Below are positions 12,436 to 20,436 of a stretch of DNA of 33,472 bases, piece by piece. Under the pieces are notes generated by a model. That model did no database searches and was not told the DNA's origin. It was given only the letters and a program-made list of their open reading frames with translations. Within the stretch, counting starts at the first letter, position 1; each line of letters starts with the position of its first letter. The position numbers and the translations under genes were made by a program. Source of the DNA: a virus; IMG/VR virus record IMGVR_UViG_3300046507_000337, positions 1 to 33,472 of that record; one strand, written 5' to 3'.

Positions 12436-12723
12436 CTACGCGGAGGCCCATCGAATGTGACCCACATCACCTCCCAAATTTGGGAGGTGCCCCCTCAGCC
12501 ACTCCATAGGGTCACGGTCTGACTTGCTTTGGTTACACGCCGTGCAACTTGGCCAGCAATTGCCGAGGGTGTCCTCTCCCCCACGGGCCAGCGGCACGAA
12601 ATGATCAACCTGCGTCCATGGCGCCCCGCAGTAGATGCACGCCCATGCGTCCGCATCTGCCCACATTGCGTACAGTTCGGGACGTGAGGGGGTCACGCGC
12701 TCGCGCGGTCGCCGGTAGAACAC
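12436..12723 (-). CDS. HNH endonuclease whose frame runs through a palindrome copy
   Basis: 95 residues from GTG at 12721-12723, preceded by GAGGGGGTCAC. The HNH core is intact: CIYCG (zinc), VDHFVPLARGGED, then NCWPSCTACNQSKSDRDP. The start lies 18 bp after the DNA polymerase stop. The frame stays open across the whole palindrome at 12468-12489, which it translates as HLPNLGGD, and stops at 12436; the normal HNH end would be just before it (EWL). Either the palindrome was inserted into the gene's end or the gene recruited it. Its role could be DNA nicking or homing. Confidence 0.8.
   Translation of the reverse strand: MFYRRPRERVTPSRPELYAMWADADAWACIYCGAPWTQVDHFVPLARGGEDTLGNCWPSCTACNQSKSDRDPMEWLRGHLPNLGGDVGHIRWASA
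12455..12467. promoter_or_regulatory. Small palindrome ATGTG-n3-CACAT beside palindrome copy 8
   Basis: A perfect 5-bp dyad separated by three bases touches the edge of palindrome copy 8. It may be a binding site for a dimeric regulator, or coincidence. Confidence 0.3.
12468..12489. repeat. Palindrome copy 8 (within the HNH coding end)
   Basis: A perfect 22-bp inverted repeat and the only copy that lies wholly inside a coding frame. It is followed by the gene-free leader region of the sigma factor. Confidence 0.95.
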
Positions 12724-12740
12724 GTGACCCCCTCGGCTGC

Positions 12741-14588
12741 TCAGTAGTCGGCCCCGTACAGGGATCCCCAAGAACGGCCGCCGATCTCCGCCTCAGCGTC
12801 GATGGGCACTCCCCCGAGATGCATGCGCATGCAGCGCTCAATCTCGCGCGCATACTCGCTCGCCTCGTTGCGCGGCACACTCGCAAGCAACTCGTCGTGA
12901 ATCGGCAAGCGGAGGTAGGGAGTTAGCCCGGCCTCGTCGCAGTTAATGAGTGCTTGTCCGAGCACATCACGCGCCGCAGACTGCACCTGATAGTTGGTCA
13001 CGGCGTATGCCCGGTCCCGGTCCAGCGGGAGGTGTCGACCCGTCACGGTCACGGTGACCATGCCGTTGGCTCGCGCTTCCCGCTGGTGACGATTGGCGAA
13101 CCGCTTAATCTCCGGGTACGCCCGGTCATACGCGGCTAGGGCCCGTACAACCTCGTCATACGGCGCACCGGTCTGACGGGAGATCGTCTGCGCCCCACCG
13201 CCGTACACCTTGCCGAACGCAATTCCCTTGGAGATCTTGCGGTGTTGCTTGGTAAACCCGGGGCCGAACACGAGGCCAGCGGTGAAGTCGTGCAAGTCAC
13301 GTCCGGCGCGAATCGCTTCCTTCATACGTGTGACATCTGCGAGCGCTGCCAACACACGTAGCTCGACGGCCGCAAAGTCAGTCGACACCATGACGTGACC
13401 CTCGTCGGCGAGTAGCGCACGGCGGATCACATGGTCAGACGAGGGCAGCGTTTGCAGCGCGAGCCCGGAGATAGACATGCGTCCCGTGCGCGCTTGCATG
13501 GTATTGATCATGGGATGCACACGGCCGTTGGCGTCGACAGTCTCAAGGAACGTGTCGGCGTACGCGGAACGCCACTTGCCCGCACGCTTGGCCCTAACTA
13601 CCGCCTCAGCCAACGGGTTTGGAGCACGTAGACCCGTCCGCTCCCACTGCATCGACATGTCCGCAAGCGACAGCAAGACAGCCTTGTCAACCTTGACGTT
13701 GCCCGACGCTGTCCGCTCAGTGAGGGTCTCCCCCATGGCGGCGAGCGCCTCAGCCACTTGGGCCGTGCTGTTGACGTTGGCTACGCCGTAGGTCGCCGCC
13801 ACATGCTCGAAATGCGCTGCCTCGTCGCACAGATGGCCACGCAACCCGCGTGTGTACTCCTCGTCGAGGACGAGGCCCGTACGCATCATGAGAGAGCAGA
13901 TACGGGCTAGCTCATGCTCGTACTGGACTAGCTCGGGTCGCACACCTCGGCGCTCAAGTTCAGCGCTCAGGGCCACGTCGATGCGCGAGCCGAGGATGAC
14001 GTCAAGTCCCGCATAGAGGTTGTAAGTTGGGTGGTCCAGCGGGATACCCGCCCACCCCGTGGCCTTAGTGAGGCCGAGGGACCGGAACACCGCCGTGAGG
14101 TCGCCCTGAGTGTCCGGCGACGAGGGGTCAATGTAGTAAGCGCTGAGGGGCTTGAGGCCCGTTCCGATGCCACCCTCTTGCGGTTGCCGGGGGTCGACGA
14201 GGGACGCTTTCAGCTTTGTGTCTGTCGTACGAGGCGCGAGCGACTCAAGGGGAATCTCGGCGTGTTCGTCCAATACGAGCCAGTCAAACGGCGCGTTGTG
14301 AATGAGCACGTGATCGAGGATGCGTAGTGCCCAACGGGCGGCATTGACGAACGCTCCCCCGCGCTCCCAATGGATGACCCATGCGGTGTCCCGGTCGCCA
14401 AACTGCACGGTGCGCAAGCGGTAGCCGGGACTGTAGATGTTGAGCCCGGTTGTCTCGGTGTCGACCGCTACCGGTCCGCGCTCGTTGGCCTCAGCCAGCC
14501 ACTCCCTGAACGCGTACAAGTCGTCGAGCGTCTCGGGAACGTAGACGTTGACCACGTCACCGGCGACGGCATGTCTGTAAACCCTCAT
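12741..14588 (-). CDS. polA: DNA polymerase I-like (family A) replicative polymerase
   Basis: 615 residues, the short phage form without a 5' nuclease domain. The 3'-5' exonuclease shows all three motifs: DTE (43-45), N98...D102 (HNAPFDW) and Tyr192...Asp196 (YAGLD). The polymerase has motif A with Asp404 (STDFAAVELR), motif B (about 450-462, RKISKGIAFGKVYGG) and motif C His564-Asp-Glu (PIHDELL). It would copy the phage genome with the primase-helicase encoded just upstream. AAGGGGAG precedes the ATG at 14586-14588. Palindrome copy 9 separates it from the primase gene. All catalytic residues look intact. Confidence 0.97.
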   Translation of the reverse strand: MRVYRHAVAGDVVNVYVPETLDDLYAFREWLAEANERGPVAVDTETTGLNIYSPGYRLRTVQFGDRDTAWVIHWERGGAFVNAARWALRILDHVLIHNAPFDWLVLDEHAEIPLESLAPRTTDTKLKASLVDPRQPQEGGIGTGLKPLSAYYIDPSSPDTQGDLTAVFRSLGLTKATGWAGIPLDHPTYNLYAGLDVILGSRIDVALSAELERRGVRPELVQYEHELARICSLMMRTGLVLDEEYTRGLRGHLCDEAAHFEHVAATYGVANVNSTAQVAEALAAMGETLTERTASGNVKVDKAVLLSLADMSMQWERTGLRAPNPLAEAVVRAKRAGKWRSAYADTFLETVDANGRVHPMINTMQARTGRMSISGLALQTLPSSDHVIRRALLADEGHVMVSTDFAAVELRVLAALADVTRMKEAIRAGRDLHDFTAGLVFGPGFTKQHRKISKGIAFGKVYGGGAQTISRQTGAPYDEVVRALAAYDRAYPEIKRFANRHQREARANGMVTVTVTGRHLPLDRDRAYAVTNYQVQSAARDVLGQALINCDEAGLTPYLRLPIHDELLASVPRNEASEYAREIERCMRMHLGGVPIDAEAEIGGRSWGSLYGADY

Positions 14589-14620
14589 GTGTCTCCCCTT
14601 GCTACGCAAGCCAAAGGGAG

Positions 14621-14642
14621 CACCTCCCAAATTTGGTAGGTG
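14621..14642. repeat. Palindrome copy 9 (one mismatch, extended dyad)
   Basis: The right arm carries the GGTAGG variant. Flanking GGGAG/CTCCC extends the stem to 32 bp (14616-14647). It lies 19 bp after the primase stop and 32 bp before the polymerase ATG, so no promoter fits behind it; here it may act as an RNA hairpin between cotranscribed genes. Confidence 0.95.
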
Positions 14643-14661
14643 CTCCCCAACGGGCCGATGA

Positions 14662-17103
14662 CTACTTACCGAGGATCCCGGGGCCACTTACCGGGGTCGG
14701 CGCGTTGGCGATGCGCACCCCGACGAGGGCGATACCTTTCATGGTCTTTTTGCGGAACGCGCCGCGCTCTTCCATGGCGGCATAGAACGTGCGACGGGTC
14801 CACACCTCGCGCTGTTGCAGCCCCTCGGCCTCACACCAGTCCCGGTAAGCGTTGTACGCCTCGTCACCGTTCAGCGTCGCCTCAGGAACCCGCTCAAGGG
14901 TTCCCGGGAAGAATCCGGCGAGAGCATCGCTGGTTTCCTTGTATTCCTGCACGGCGCTCTTGATTACGTCCGGATCCTGTAGCCCGTCGGCAAACCACTC
15001 GACCGCACCTCGTACGGCCCATGCGGCGATGCCCTCAGACTCAGCCAGTAGCTTTGCGTCAAGGGCATGGTCCCGCTCATGGGGCGCAAACCAGCGCTTG
15101 AACGGGATCATCTTGACGCGTCGCCACAGACCCTCGTCTTGACCCCGGAAACGAGGCTTGTGGTTGGTCGCGAGCATGAGGAGAAAGGACGGCTTGAACT
15201 CAAAGAACTCTTGCCGAAGGAACCGAGCGCTGATCATGTCCTTACCGGTGACCCGCTTGAGGATTGCCTCGCTCATCGGCTTGCCGCTTTCACCCTCGGA
15301 AGCCATGACGAGGCGAGCACCTCGCAGCGCCGCAATGTCGTTGGGGATACCGCCCGACGACTTTTCCTCGAACGTGGCAAAGCCCGTGGTCTTACTGATC
15401 GTGCGGAACACAGCGGTGAGGGTGTCAGTGAGGACACTCTTGCCGTTGGCACCCTTCCCCCACAGGACACAGAAAGCTTGTTCCGTGACGTGGCCGGTGA
15501 TGCCGTAGCCGACGAGTCGGCGCATGTAGTCGGTGAGTTCGGGATTCTCGGGGAAGATCTCAGACAGGAACGATTCCCAACGGGCGCACGTCGCATCCGC
15601 GCGGTAGTCGATGTCTAGGGCGTACGTGAGCATGTCTTCCTTGGCGTGTGGCGCGAGCGCGCCCGTGCGTAGGTCGACCGTTCCATTGCGGAAACTCAGC
15701 AGGTCGGGGCGAGCGTCGAACGCCGACGCGTCGACATGCACCGTGGGCACCGAGCGCAGCTCAGTCATGAGGGCATCAATGCGAGTCGTCATGGTGAACC
15801 CGCGTGCCTTTTGCGTCTCCCCCGCGAGCACGAGGGCAGCGCCCATGCGATGTATTTCCTGCCTGATCTTGACCTCAGACCGCTCCCATGTCCGGCCGTT
15901 CCACACGTAGTAGCCCAGCCCGGGGGCGTACTTGATACGGCCGTCCGACCATGCGACGAGGGCGTGAGCGTTCATCGCGTCAGACTCGCCGTATCGGTTG
16001 ATGAGACCAGCGAGAATGCGAGCCGCTTCCGTACCCTGGTCCCGGCTCACTACGTCCGCGCCGGTCAAGTCAGTGAGTTCAGCGGATACCGCCTCTGCCG
16101 CAGCTTCGGCCGAATCCTGCACGGGTCCCGCCGACTTGACGGCACGGTGCAGCGCGAGAGGGAAGGAATGAGGGTCTCGCTCACGCCACTTAGTGAGGTC
16201 ATCCTTGGGGGTCGGAATCGGCAACGAGTAGACCTTTAGGCCATGCTCGGCGAGACCCTTGGCAAGCATGCGGTTGAATCGCTGCCCGGCCTCGTCGTTG
16301 TCGCCGCACGCGATTACCTGCGAGCCCTTGAGCCCCTCGGCAAGCTCGGCGATGAGTTCCGGGCTACTGGCGAGACTGGCACCTCGCACGGCAACGGCGT
16401 TGTACCCCACAGAAACGGCTGTGAGGCCATCTCCGGGCCCCTCAGACACGAGGGTGACTCCATACCCACCCTCACCCTTGAAAACGCCGTACGGGGCCCA
16501 CCGATGCCCGTCAGGGTTGCGGAGCGACACCCACCGTCCCGGGCAGTCGCCGGAAAGGTCGCGCCCCTGTAGTCCGCGTATGACTCCGTCGAAACCGACG
16601 AGGGGGACCGTGAGACGCGGGTACGAGGTGAACGCACGCGACCGGTACGGGAACCGATGCTTACCGGCGGAGTACTCCCCAGGGTCCACCCCTAGGAACA
16701 GTTCGCATGCCGTGTCGGCGTCCAGCCCGAACCGGTCGTCGACGTACGCCCGTGCCTTTGCCGACCATGTGTTGTCGTAGTCGAGGAGCGCATGCGACGT
16801 TTCCTCAACGTACATGCGCAGTGCGGCAGTTGGACCGGGGCCGACGAGGACCGGCTTTTCCTTGGCCACCGTGAGCCCCTCCCCCGTCACGTCAAACATG
16901 TCCGGCCACGTCAGGTTCGCAGCCTTGACCACGTCATCGGACTTACAGCCCGAACGGCAGGTGAGGCGCACCTTGTTGTCATCGCCGCGCCATATGCGGA
17001 GCGACGGCCGAGAATCAGCGTGCGCCGGACACTGCGCGAGATACCCGCCGTCCGCTTCCTCCGATACCTGAGTGAAGCGTGCGAGCACATCAGAGAACTG
17101 CAT
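14662..17103 (-). CDS. Primase-helicase (D5/P4 type)
   Basis: 813 residues. The N-terminus has a zinc site (C25, H28, C49, C53) as in CHC2-type primases, then a TOPRIM-like domain (LVSEGPGDGL, 218-226; ACGDNDEAG, 265-273). The C-terminal half is a superfamily 3 helicase with a Walker A loop GKGANGKS (549-556), in the D5 N-terminal context. It would synthesise primers and unwind DNA for the polymerase encoded next. The ATG at 17101-17103 follows GGAAAGG. The GAGA hairpin is in its leader. The order Cas4-like nuclease, RNA ligase, directionality factor, primase, polymerase forms one operon. Confidence 0.95.
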   Translation of the reverse strand: MQFSDVLARFTQVSEEADGGYLAQCPAHADSRPSLRIWRGDDNKVRLTCRSGCKSDDVVKAANLTWPDMFDVTGEGLTVAKEKPVLVGPGPTAALRMYVEETSHALLDYDNTWSAKARAYVDDRFGLDADTACELFLGVDPGEYSAGKHRFPYRSRAFTSYPRLTVPLVGFDGVIRGLQGRDLSGDCPGRWVSLRNPDGHRWAPYGVFKGEGGYGVTLVSEGPGDGLTAVSVGYNAVAVRGASLASSPELIAELAEGLKGSQVIACGDNDEAGQRFNRMLAKGLAEHGLKVYSLPIPTPKDDLTKWRERDPHSFPLALHRAVKSAGPVQDSAEAAAEAVSAELTDLTGADVVSRDQGTEAARILAGLINRYGESDAMNAHALVAWSDGRIKYAPGLGYYVWNGRTWERSEVKIRQEIHRMGAALVLAGETQKARGFTMTTRIDALMTELRSVPTVHVDASAFDARPDLLSFRNGTVDLRTGALAPHAKEDMLTYALDIDYRADATCARWESFLSEIFPENPELTDYMRRLVGYGITGHVTEQAFCVLWGKGANGKSVLTDTLTAVFRTISKTTGFATFEEKSSGGIPNDIAALRGARLVMASEGESGKPMSEAILKRVTGKDMISARFLRQEFFEFKPSFLLMLATNHKPRFRGQDEGLWRRVKMIPFKRWFAPHERDHALDAKLLAESEGIAAWAVRGAVEWFADGLQDPDVIKSAVQEYKETSDALAGFFPGTLERVPEATLNGDEAYNAYRDWCEAEGLQQREVWTRRTFYAAMEERGAFRKKTMKGIALVGVRIANAPTPVSGPGILGK

Positions 17104-17135
17104 CTGTGTTGACCTTTCCTCTCTTCACTCAGGTA

Positions 17136-17152
17136 TGAGAGGGCGTCTCTAG
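17136..17152 (-). repeat. GAGA hairpin in the primase leader
   Basis: CTAGAGACGCCCTCTCA on the - strand, 33 bp before the primase ATG. Its TAG is the stop codon of the HNH gene ending at 17149. Confidence 0.85.
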
Positions 17153-17571
17153 AACGGCGGAACGTACCCGAACGTCTCAGACCACTCAGCTAGCGTCTTG
17201 GCGCCCTTGCTGAGGTTGCACGGAGCGCATGCCGGAACGATGTTCGCCTCAACGTCCGCACCACCCTTGGCAATTGGCTGCACGTGGTCAAGGTGAGTGG
17301 CGAACGCGTCGCAGTAGGCACACATGTGCTTCCAACGGGCGAGGATGGCCGTACGGGAGTAAGGGACATGCTCGACACCAGCAGCCTCAGCACGGCGCTT
17401 GTGGGTTAGCTCATGCCTCTTGTCCGGCGGCAACGAGGCGTAGTAGCTGCGGCGATGCTGCGCCTGTAGCTTCCGGCGACATGTGGCACATGTGCTTGAG
17501 GGTCGCTTGGCCTTACCGGCGAGGAACTGATCGGCGGGCTTTCCCCGCCCGCATAGCCGACACACCTTCAC
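17149..17571 (-). CDS. HNH endonuclease with N-terminal zinc knuckle
   Basis: 140 residues. The N-terminus CRLCGRGKPADQF with a second CATC pair is a zinc knuckle also seen in the endonuclease VII-like protein; the C-terminus is a standard HNH nuclease (MCAYCDAFATHLDHVQPIAK, GGADVEANIVPACAPCNLSK). Asp-His and the second Cys pair are intact, so it should be active. The GTG at 17569-17571 overlaps the stop of the 24-codon gene before it. It sits within the replication operon just before the primase. Confidence 0.92.
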   Translation of the reverse strand: MKVCRLCGRGKPADQFLAGKAKRPSSTCATCRRKLQAQHRRSYYASLPPDKRHELTHKRRAEAAGVEHVPYSRTAILARWKHMCAYCDAFATHLDHVQPIAKGGADVEANIVPACAPCNLSKGAKTLAEWSETFGYVPPF

Positions 17572-17642
17572 CGCTTGAGCCCTCCCCTCGTCACGTAATA
17601 CAGCGTCAACCCACAGAACATGCCAGCGAAGAATGCTGTCAC
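17568..17642 (-). CDS. Very small membrane peptide coupled on both sides (24 aa)
   Basis: GTG at 17640-17642 overlaps the stop of the gene before (AGTGA), and the stop at 17568-17570 overlaps the GTG of the HNH gene. The product MTAFFAGMFCGLTLYYVTRG GLKR is a single hydrophobic helix with a basic end. Double GTGA coupling is the main support. It may be a real membrane peptide or just the translated linker that lets ribosomes reach the HNH gene. Confidence 0.5.
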   Translation of the reverse strand: MTAFFAGMFCGLTLYYVTRGGLKR

Positions 17643-17815
17643 TGAAGCCACCTCACCTCTGCGCCACGGCTCACCGCATGCGCTATCGCGTCCACGTAAC
17701 GGGCCCAATCCGGCCTCTTACGTGCCTCGTTCAGCAACCGCACCGTGTCCCCAGCACCGAGGGCGCGAACGTCTCCCAATGCCGGTCCGTAGTAGCGGCT
17801 GATATGCAGGGTCAC
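17639..17815 (-). CDS. Small protein of unknown function (58 aa)
   Basis: The GTG at 17813-17815 is chosen because GGAGG lies 4 bases upstream. It reads MTLHISRYYGPALGDVRALG, AGDTVRLLNEARKRPDWARY, VDAIAHAVSRGAEVRWLQ: three short helices, basic in the middle. Part of a coupled chain (58-aa gene, 24-aa peptide, HNH). It follows a terminator hairpin (17836-17867). Not recognised. Confidence 0.7.
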   Translation of the reverse strand: MTLHISRYYGPALGDVRALGAGDTVRLLNEARKRPDWARYVDAIAHAVSRGAEVRWLQ

Positions 17816-17835
17816 CAAACCTCCGAAACACAAAT

Positions 17836-17867
17836 GCCCGGCAAGCACCGAGAGGCACTTGCCGGGC
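17836..17867 (-). terminator. Terminator hairpin between two small genes
   Basis: GCCCGGCAAG and CTTGCCGGGC form a perfect 10-bp stem with a 12-nt loop, 21 bp after the stop at 17889 and 20 bp before the next GTG. With no U-run it may reduce rather than stop transcription. Confidence 0.7.
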
Positions 17868-17888
17868 AAGATTGATGGGCGCTAGCCC

Positions 17889-18167
17889 CTAGTCGACGAA
17901 CTCAGCGCCCGGCGAGACGAGGCGCACATGTTCAGCGGCGATCCAAACACCGCGCTGAGTACGCCTCTTGACGAAACCCGACTCGTTGCCGGTTGGCTTC
18001 ACATACAGCATCGGTCGCAGCCTGCCAGCCTCAACACGGGCCGTGACCCGCTCGACGAGGGCGTCAGACATGCGCACACGGTTGCCGTTGCGGGTTGCGT
18101 AGCTGACGAGGTCACCCCGGTACAGCTCATCCCCCGCATAGTCAGTGACAGTTCCTCGCTTGCCCAT
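17889..18167 (-). CDS. Small basic protein of unknown function (92 aa)
   Basis: The ATG at 18165-18167 follows GAGGAGC and lies 2 bp after the stop of the gp3-like gene. It has the strand-rich pattern of an SH3-like fold: MGKRGTVTDYAGDELYRGDL, VSYATRNGNRVRMSDALVER, MLYVKPTGNESGFVKRRTQR. Many Arg/Lys residues suggest nucleic-acid binding. As it follows the directionality factor without a gap, a partner role is possible but not shown. Confidence 0.75.
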   Translation of the reverse strand: MGKRGTVTDYAGDELYRGDLVSYATRNGNRVRMSDALVERVTARVEAGRLRPMLYVKPTGNESGFVKRRTQRGVWIAAEHVRLVSPGAEFVD

Positions 18168-18169
18168 GC

Positions 18170-18868
18170 TCAGCGCTCCTCGGCAATCGCGTCATCCCAG
18201 GACTTGAGAACCTTGATTACCGGCTTGCGGTACTCAACGTTCTTACCGGCCGAGGTGGTGAACTGGACTAGTTCGAGACTCAGCGTGCAGAGCGCCTCTC
18301 CCCCGATGCGCTCAAGCTCATCCTCTATCTCGTGCAGCACAGAGACGAGGTCCCACGAGGTCGAGGTGAACTTGCCGATGCCGAGCTCGTAATCCTCGGC
18401 GAGACGGAAAGAGACAGTCGTATTGGGCTGCGGACCACGACCCGCGCGAGCAGCCGCCTTACGGTCGGCGAGGAGCGGCGGGCAACCGCACGGCGTACCA
18501 CGGTCCTCGTCCGGCGAGAGGAACTCAACGCCGTCACACTCGTGGATCGGGCCGGAACGTCCCCAGAGGATCATCCGCGCATTGATGGCCTTAGTGCCGT
18601 CAATGACCACCTGCACGGTGTTGGTATCGGTGAGCACCTCAAGGAAGTCTTCCTTAGAGGTTTCCCACTCGTCGACCGTGCCGCCCATAAGGAGCGCGAT
18701 TGCCTTGGCTACCTCGGGGTCACCGGACGTGACGCGCCAATCCGCAAGCGACTGAGGCCGATTGTTGGCCATGCGACCCGAACGGAACTGAAACGCAACG
18801 TCGTTGGCGAACTGCCGACGAGGCTTGGGCTTAGCGTCGGGGTCGGTTTCGAAAATGCGGACGCCCAT
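18170..18868 (-). CDS. Probable recombination directionality factor (phiC31 gp3-like)
   Basis: 232 residues. The opening MGVRIFETDPDAKPKPRRQF, the run FQFRSGRMANNRPQSLADWR and the later VSFRLAEDYELGIGKFTSTS match my memory of the gp3 family of Streptomyces phages, which binds the serine integrase and switches it from integration to excision. Length fits (phiC31 gp3 is about 244 residues). A Cys-rich loop (CGCPPLLADRKAAARAG) may bind zinc. The ATG at 18866-18868 is chosen as the first with a nearby GAGG. The integrase here is unlike phiC31's in length, so the pairing is inferred. It is expressed from the replication operon, as expected for an early excision factor. Confidence 0.65.
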   Translation of the reverse strand: MGVRIFETDPDAKPKPRRQFANDVAFQFRSGRMANNRPQSLADWRVTSGDPEVAKAIALLMGGTVDEWETSKEDFLEVLTDTNTVQVVIDGTKAINARMILWGRSGPIHECDGVEFLSPDEDRGTPCGCPPLLADRKAAARAGRGPQPNTTVSFRLAEDYELGIGKFTSTSWDLVSVLHEIEDELERIGGEALCTLSLELVQFTTSAGKNVEYRKPVIKVLKSWDDAIAEER

Positions 18869-18922
18869 ACTGTGTGACCTCACTCTGAATGTCTGTGATT
18901 GGTGGGAGCGAGCAAGGGGGTG

Positions 18923-18942
18923 ACCTCCCAAATTTGGGAGGT
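18923..18942. repeat. Palindrome copy 10 (20-bp core)
   Basis: A perfect 20-bp inverted repeat; the outermost pair is not conserved on the left (TGACC). It lies 54 bp before the gp3-like ATG and 35 bp after the GAGA hairpin. TTGCTC follows at 7 bp on the - strand but the -10 is poor. Confidence 0.95.
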
Positions 18943-18976
18943 GCTTACCGGCCCTTGCTCGCCCCGTATTTACATC

Positions 18977-18994
18977 TGAGAGGGGGTCTCTAGC
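18977..18994 (-). repeat. GAGA hairpin before the gp3-like gene
   Basis: GCTAGAGACCCCCTCTCA on the - strand. Its TAG is the stop codon of the RNA ligase gene. Confidence 0.85.
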
Positions 18995-19538
18995 GCGCTT
19001 CCCACTTGCCCGCATCGTTCGCGTCAAGGGTCACCTTGAACACGTTGCGAGTCTGCGTATGAAAGATGCACACACCCTCAGCGTTCGGGAATCCCGGGGC
19101 GGCGACGGAGCCATGACTCAGCGCCTCAAGCCACTCCCGAATTTCCCGCTCACTGAACACGCCCTGATACAGCACCGGCACGGGGCGCACGAGGATGCCG
19201 CCCACGGTCGCGTCGAGGCTGGCATGGGTCGCAGTATTGAAGAGCGAGAAACGGCGCTCAGAGAGGCCGTAGTTTCGCTGGATACCCCTCCCCCACCATT
19301 CGCCGAAGTGGACCCCGGGGCCGAGCAGCATCCCAAGCTCCGCCGCATGCTCGTACACCCAACGGGCAAACCCGTAGTTGTCAGCCTCAGGAGTGATGAG
19401 CCGGTTTCTGGACTGCGCGGCAACGGCATAGCCCGCCTCGTCCACGTGGATGGCAGCGTTAGTGCCGTCGATCTTTTCCGTGATGACGATCTCTCGAAAG
19501 AGGCGCTTAGTCTTGGGCCACGGAACGAACTCAGGCAC
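18990..19538 (-). CDS. RNA ligase (Rnl2-like nucleotidyltransferase)
   Basis: 182 residues of the covalent nucleotidyltransferase superfamily. Motif I EKIDGT gives the AMP-accepting Lys22; motif III-like HFGEWWGRGIQRNYG (77-91), motif IV AEGV (153-156) and motif V with Lys168 (NVFKVT) follow in order. There is no OB domain, so it is a minimal ligase. It would reseal broken RNA such as tRNA cleaved by host anti-phage nucleases; the phage tRNAs give context. No partner kinase-phosphatase is visible. The GTG at 19536-19538 follows GGGGGAA and directly abuts the stop of the nuclease gene (TAAGTG). Confidence 0.85.
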   Translation of the reverse strand: MPEFVPWPKTKRLFREIVITEKIDGTNAAIHVDEAGYAVAAQSRNRLITPEADNYGFARWVYEHAAELGMLLGPGVHFGEWWGRGIQRNYGLSERRFSLFNTATHASLDATVGGILVRPVPVLYQGVFSEREIREWLEALSHGSVAAPGFPNAEGVCIFHTQTRNVFKVTLDANDAGKWEAR

Positions 19539-20378
19539 TTACTTCCCCCGCCGCTGAGTGCCAGTCACGAACGACGTCCCGCCCGCAGCAAGCGGCTTTC
19601 CGATGACGGTCTTACTCGTCTCCCGGTCCCAATCGAACGTTGCCCGCAGGTGGAGGAACTGCGCGAACACCTCGTCATTGACGAGGACGGGCTTGAATGC
19701 CCACTGGTCGGCAGTGATGTGCAGCACCGCAGCGCCGTCAAACTCCGGCATCGGCTCACTCGACCCGTCCGGCGCAACGATGCGGTCGGCGTAGGCGTAT
19801 GCCGCCATCTGTAGGGCCACATCCGGGTAGGTGGCCTTAGAGGTCTTCCAGTCGGCCATAAGGAGCGCGGGAGTGCCCGAACGGTCCGGGGTCGGTTTGT
19901 TGTCCTCGTCGAGCCACACGCGGAGGATGGCGTCAAAGGATCCGGCGTACTTGTGAGTGTCGGACCATGCCACATCCTCAGCGCGGACTAGCTCGGGGTT
20001 GACGACCTCAAGGAACTCGGCGAAATGCCGGACGTACGGCGCGAGGTCGGGGTGAACGCGCCCGATGAGTTCGCCACGGATCATCCGCTCAAACAGATCG
20101 TGAGCGGCCGAGCCAACATCAGCGCGCAGCTTGGTATATCGGCGGGCTGCATTCTTGAGCCAGTCGACGGCCCCCTGTCGGTCGCGCTCCGCCATCTGCC
20201 CGACGAACGGCAGCGAGTCAACGGCGAGTTCGGCGACCATCTTGGCATTCCAGAAAGCCAGGAACGGCTTAGGGAGCATGCCGATTACCGAGGTGACCCC
20301 GGGGACCTTCTCGGCCGTTTCGTGGTCGACGTAAAAGCGGGACCCTCCCCGCATGATGGTTCGGACTGTACCGGCCAT
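19539..20378 (-). CDS. Cas4/RecB-like PD-(D/E)XK exonuclease
   Basis: 279 residues with the RecB-family set: GSAAHDLFER (His93), AGSFDAIL (Asp149), LMADWKTSK (Asp176, Lys178) and QMAAYAYA (Gln190, Tyr194). The four Cys residues that hold the iron-sulfur cluster in true Cas4 are not present, so it is a phage single-domain nuclease, probably working on DNA ends in replication or recombination. The ATG at 20376-20378 follows AAGGGG. It is the first gene of the long replication operon, behind the 91-bp element B, a GAGA hairpin and a tandem operator. Confidence 0.9.
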   Translation of the reverse strand: MAGTVRTIMRGGSRFYVDHETAEKVPGVTSVIGMLPKPFLAFWNAKMVAELAVDSLPFVGQMAERDRQGAVDWLKNAARRYTKLRADVGSAAHDLFERMIRGELIGRVHPDLAPYVRHFAEFLEVVNPELVRAEDVAWSDTHKYAGSFDAILRVWLDEDNKPTPDRSGTPALLMADWKTSKATYPDVALQMAAYAYADRIVAPDGSSEPMPEFDGAAVLHITADQWAFKPVLVNDEVFAQFLHLRATFDWDRETSKTVIGKPLAAGGTSFVTGTQRRGK

Positions 20379-20416
20379 GGAAACCCCTTTGGGTCGTGGT
20401 TGCTTACACGACCACT

Positions 20417-20434
20417 TGAGAGGGGTTCTCTAGC
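20417..20434 (-). repeat. GAGA hairpin in the replication operon leader
   Basis: GCTAGAGAACCCCTCTCA on the - strand, 2 bp downstream of the 91-bp element B and 38 bp before the first start codon. No gene ends here. Confidence 0.85.
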
Positions 20435-20436
20435 TG

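Noticed and set aside
18869-19027. N-terminal extension of the gp3-like protein to 19027
   Set aside because: It would translate the palindrome and the GAGA hairpin and overlap the RNA ligase end; the ATG at 18868 has a better site and the family-like start.
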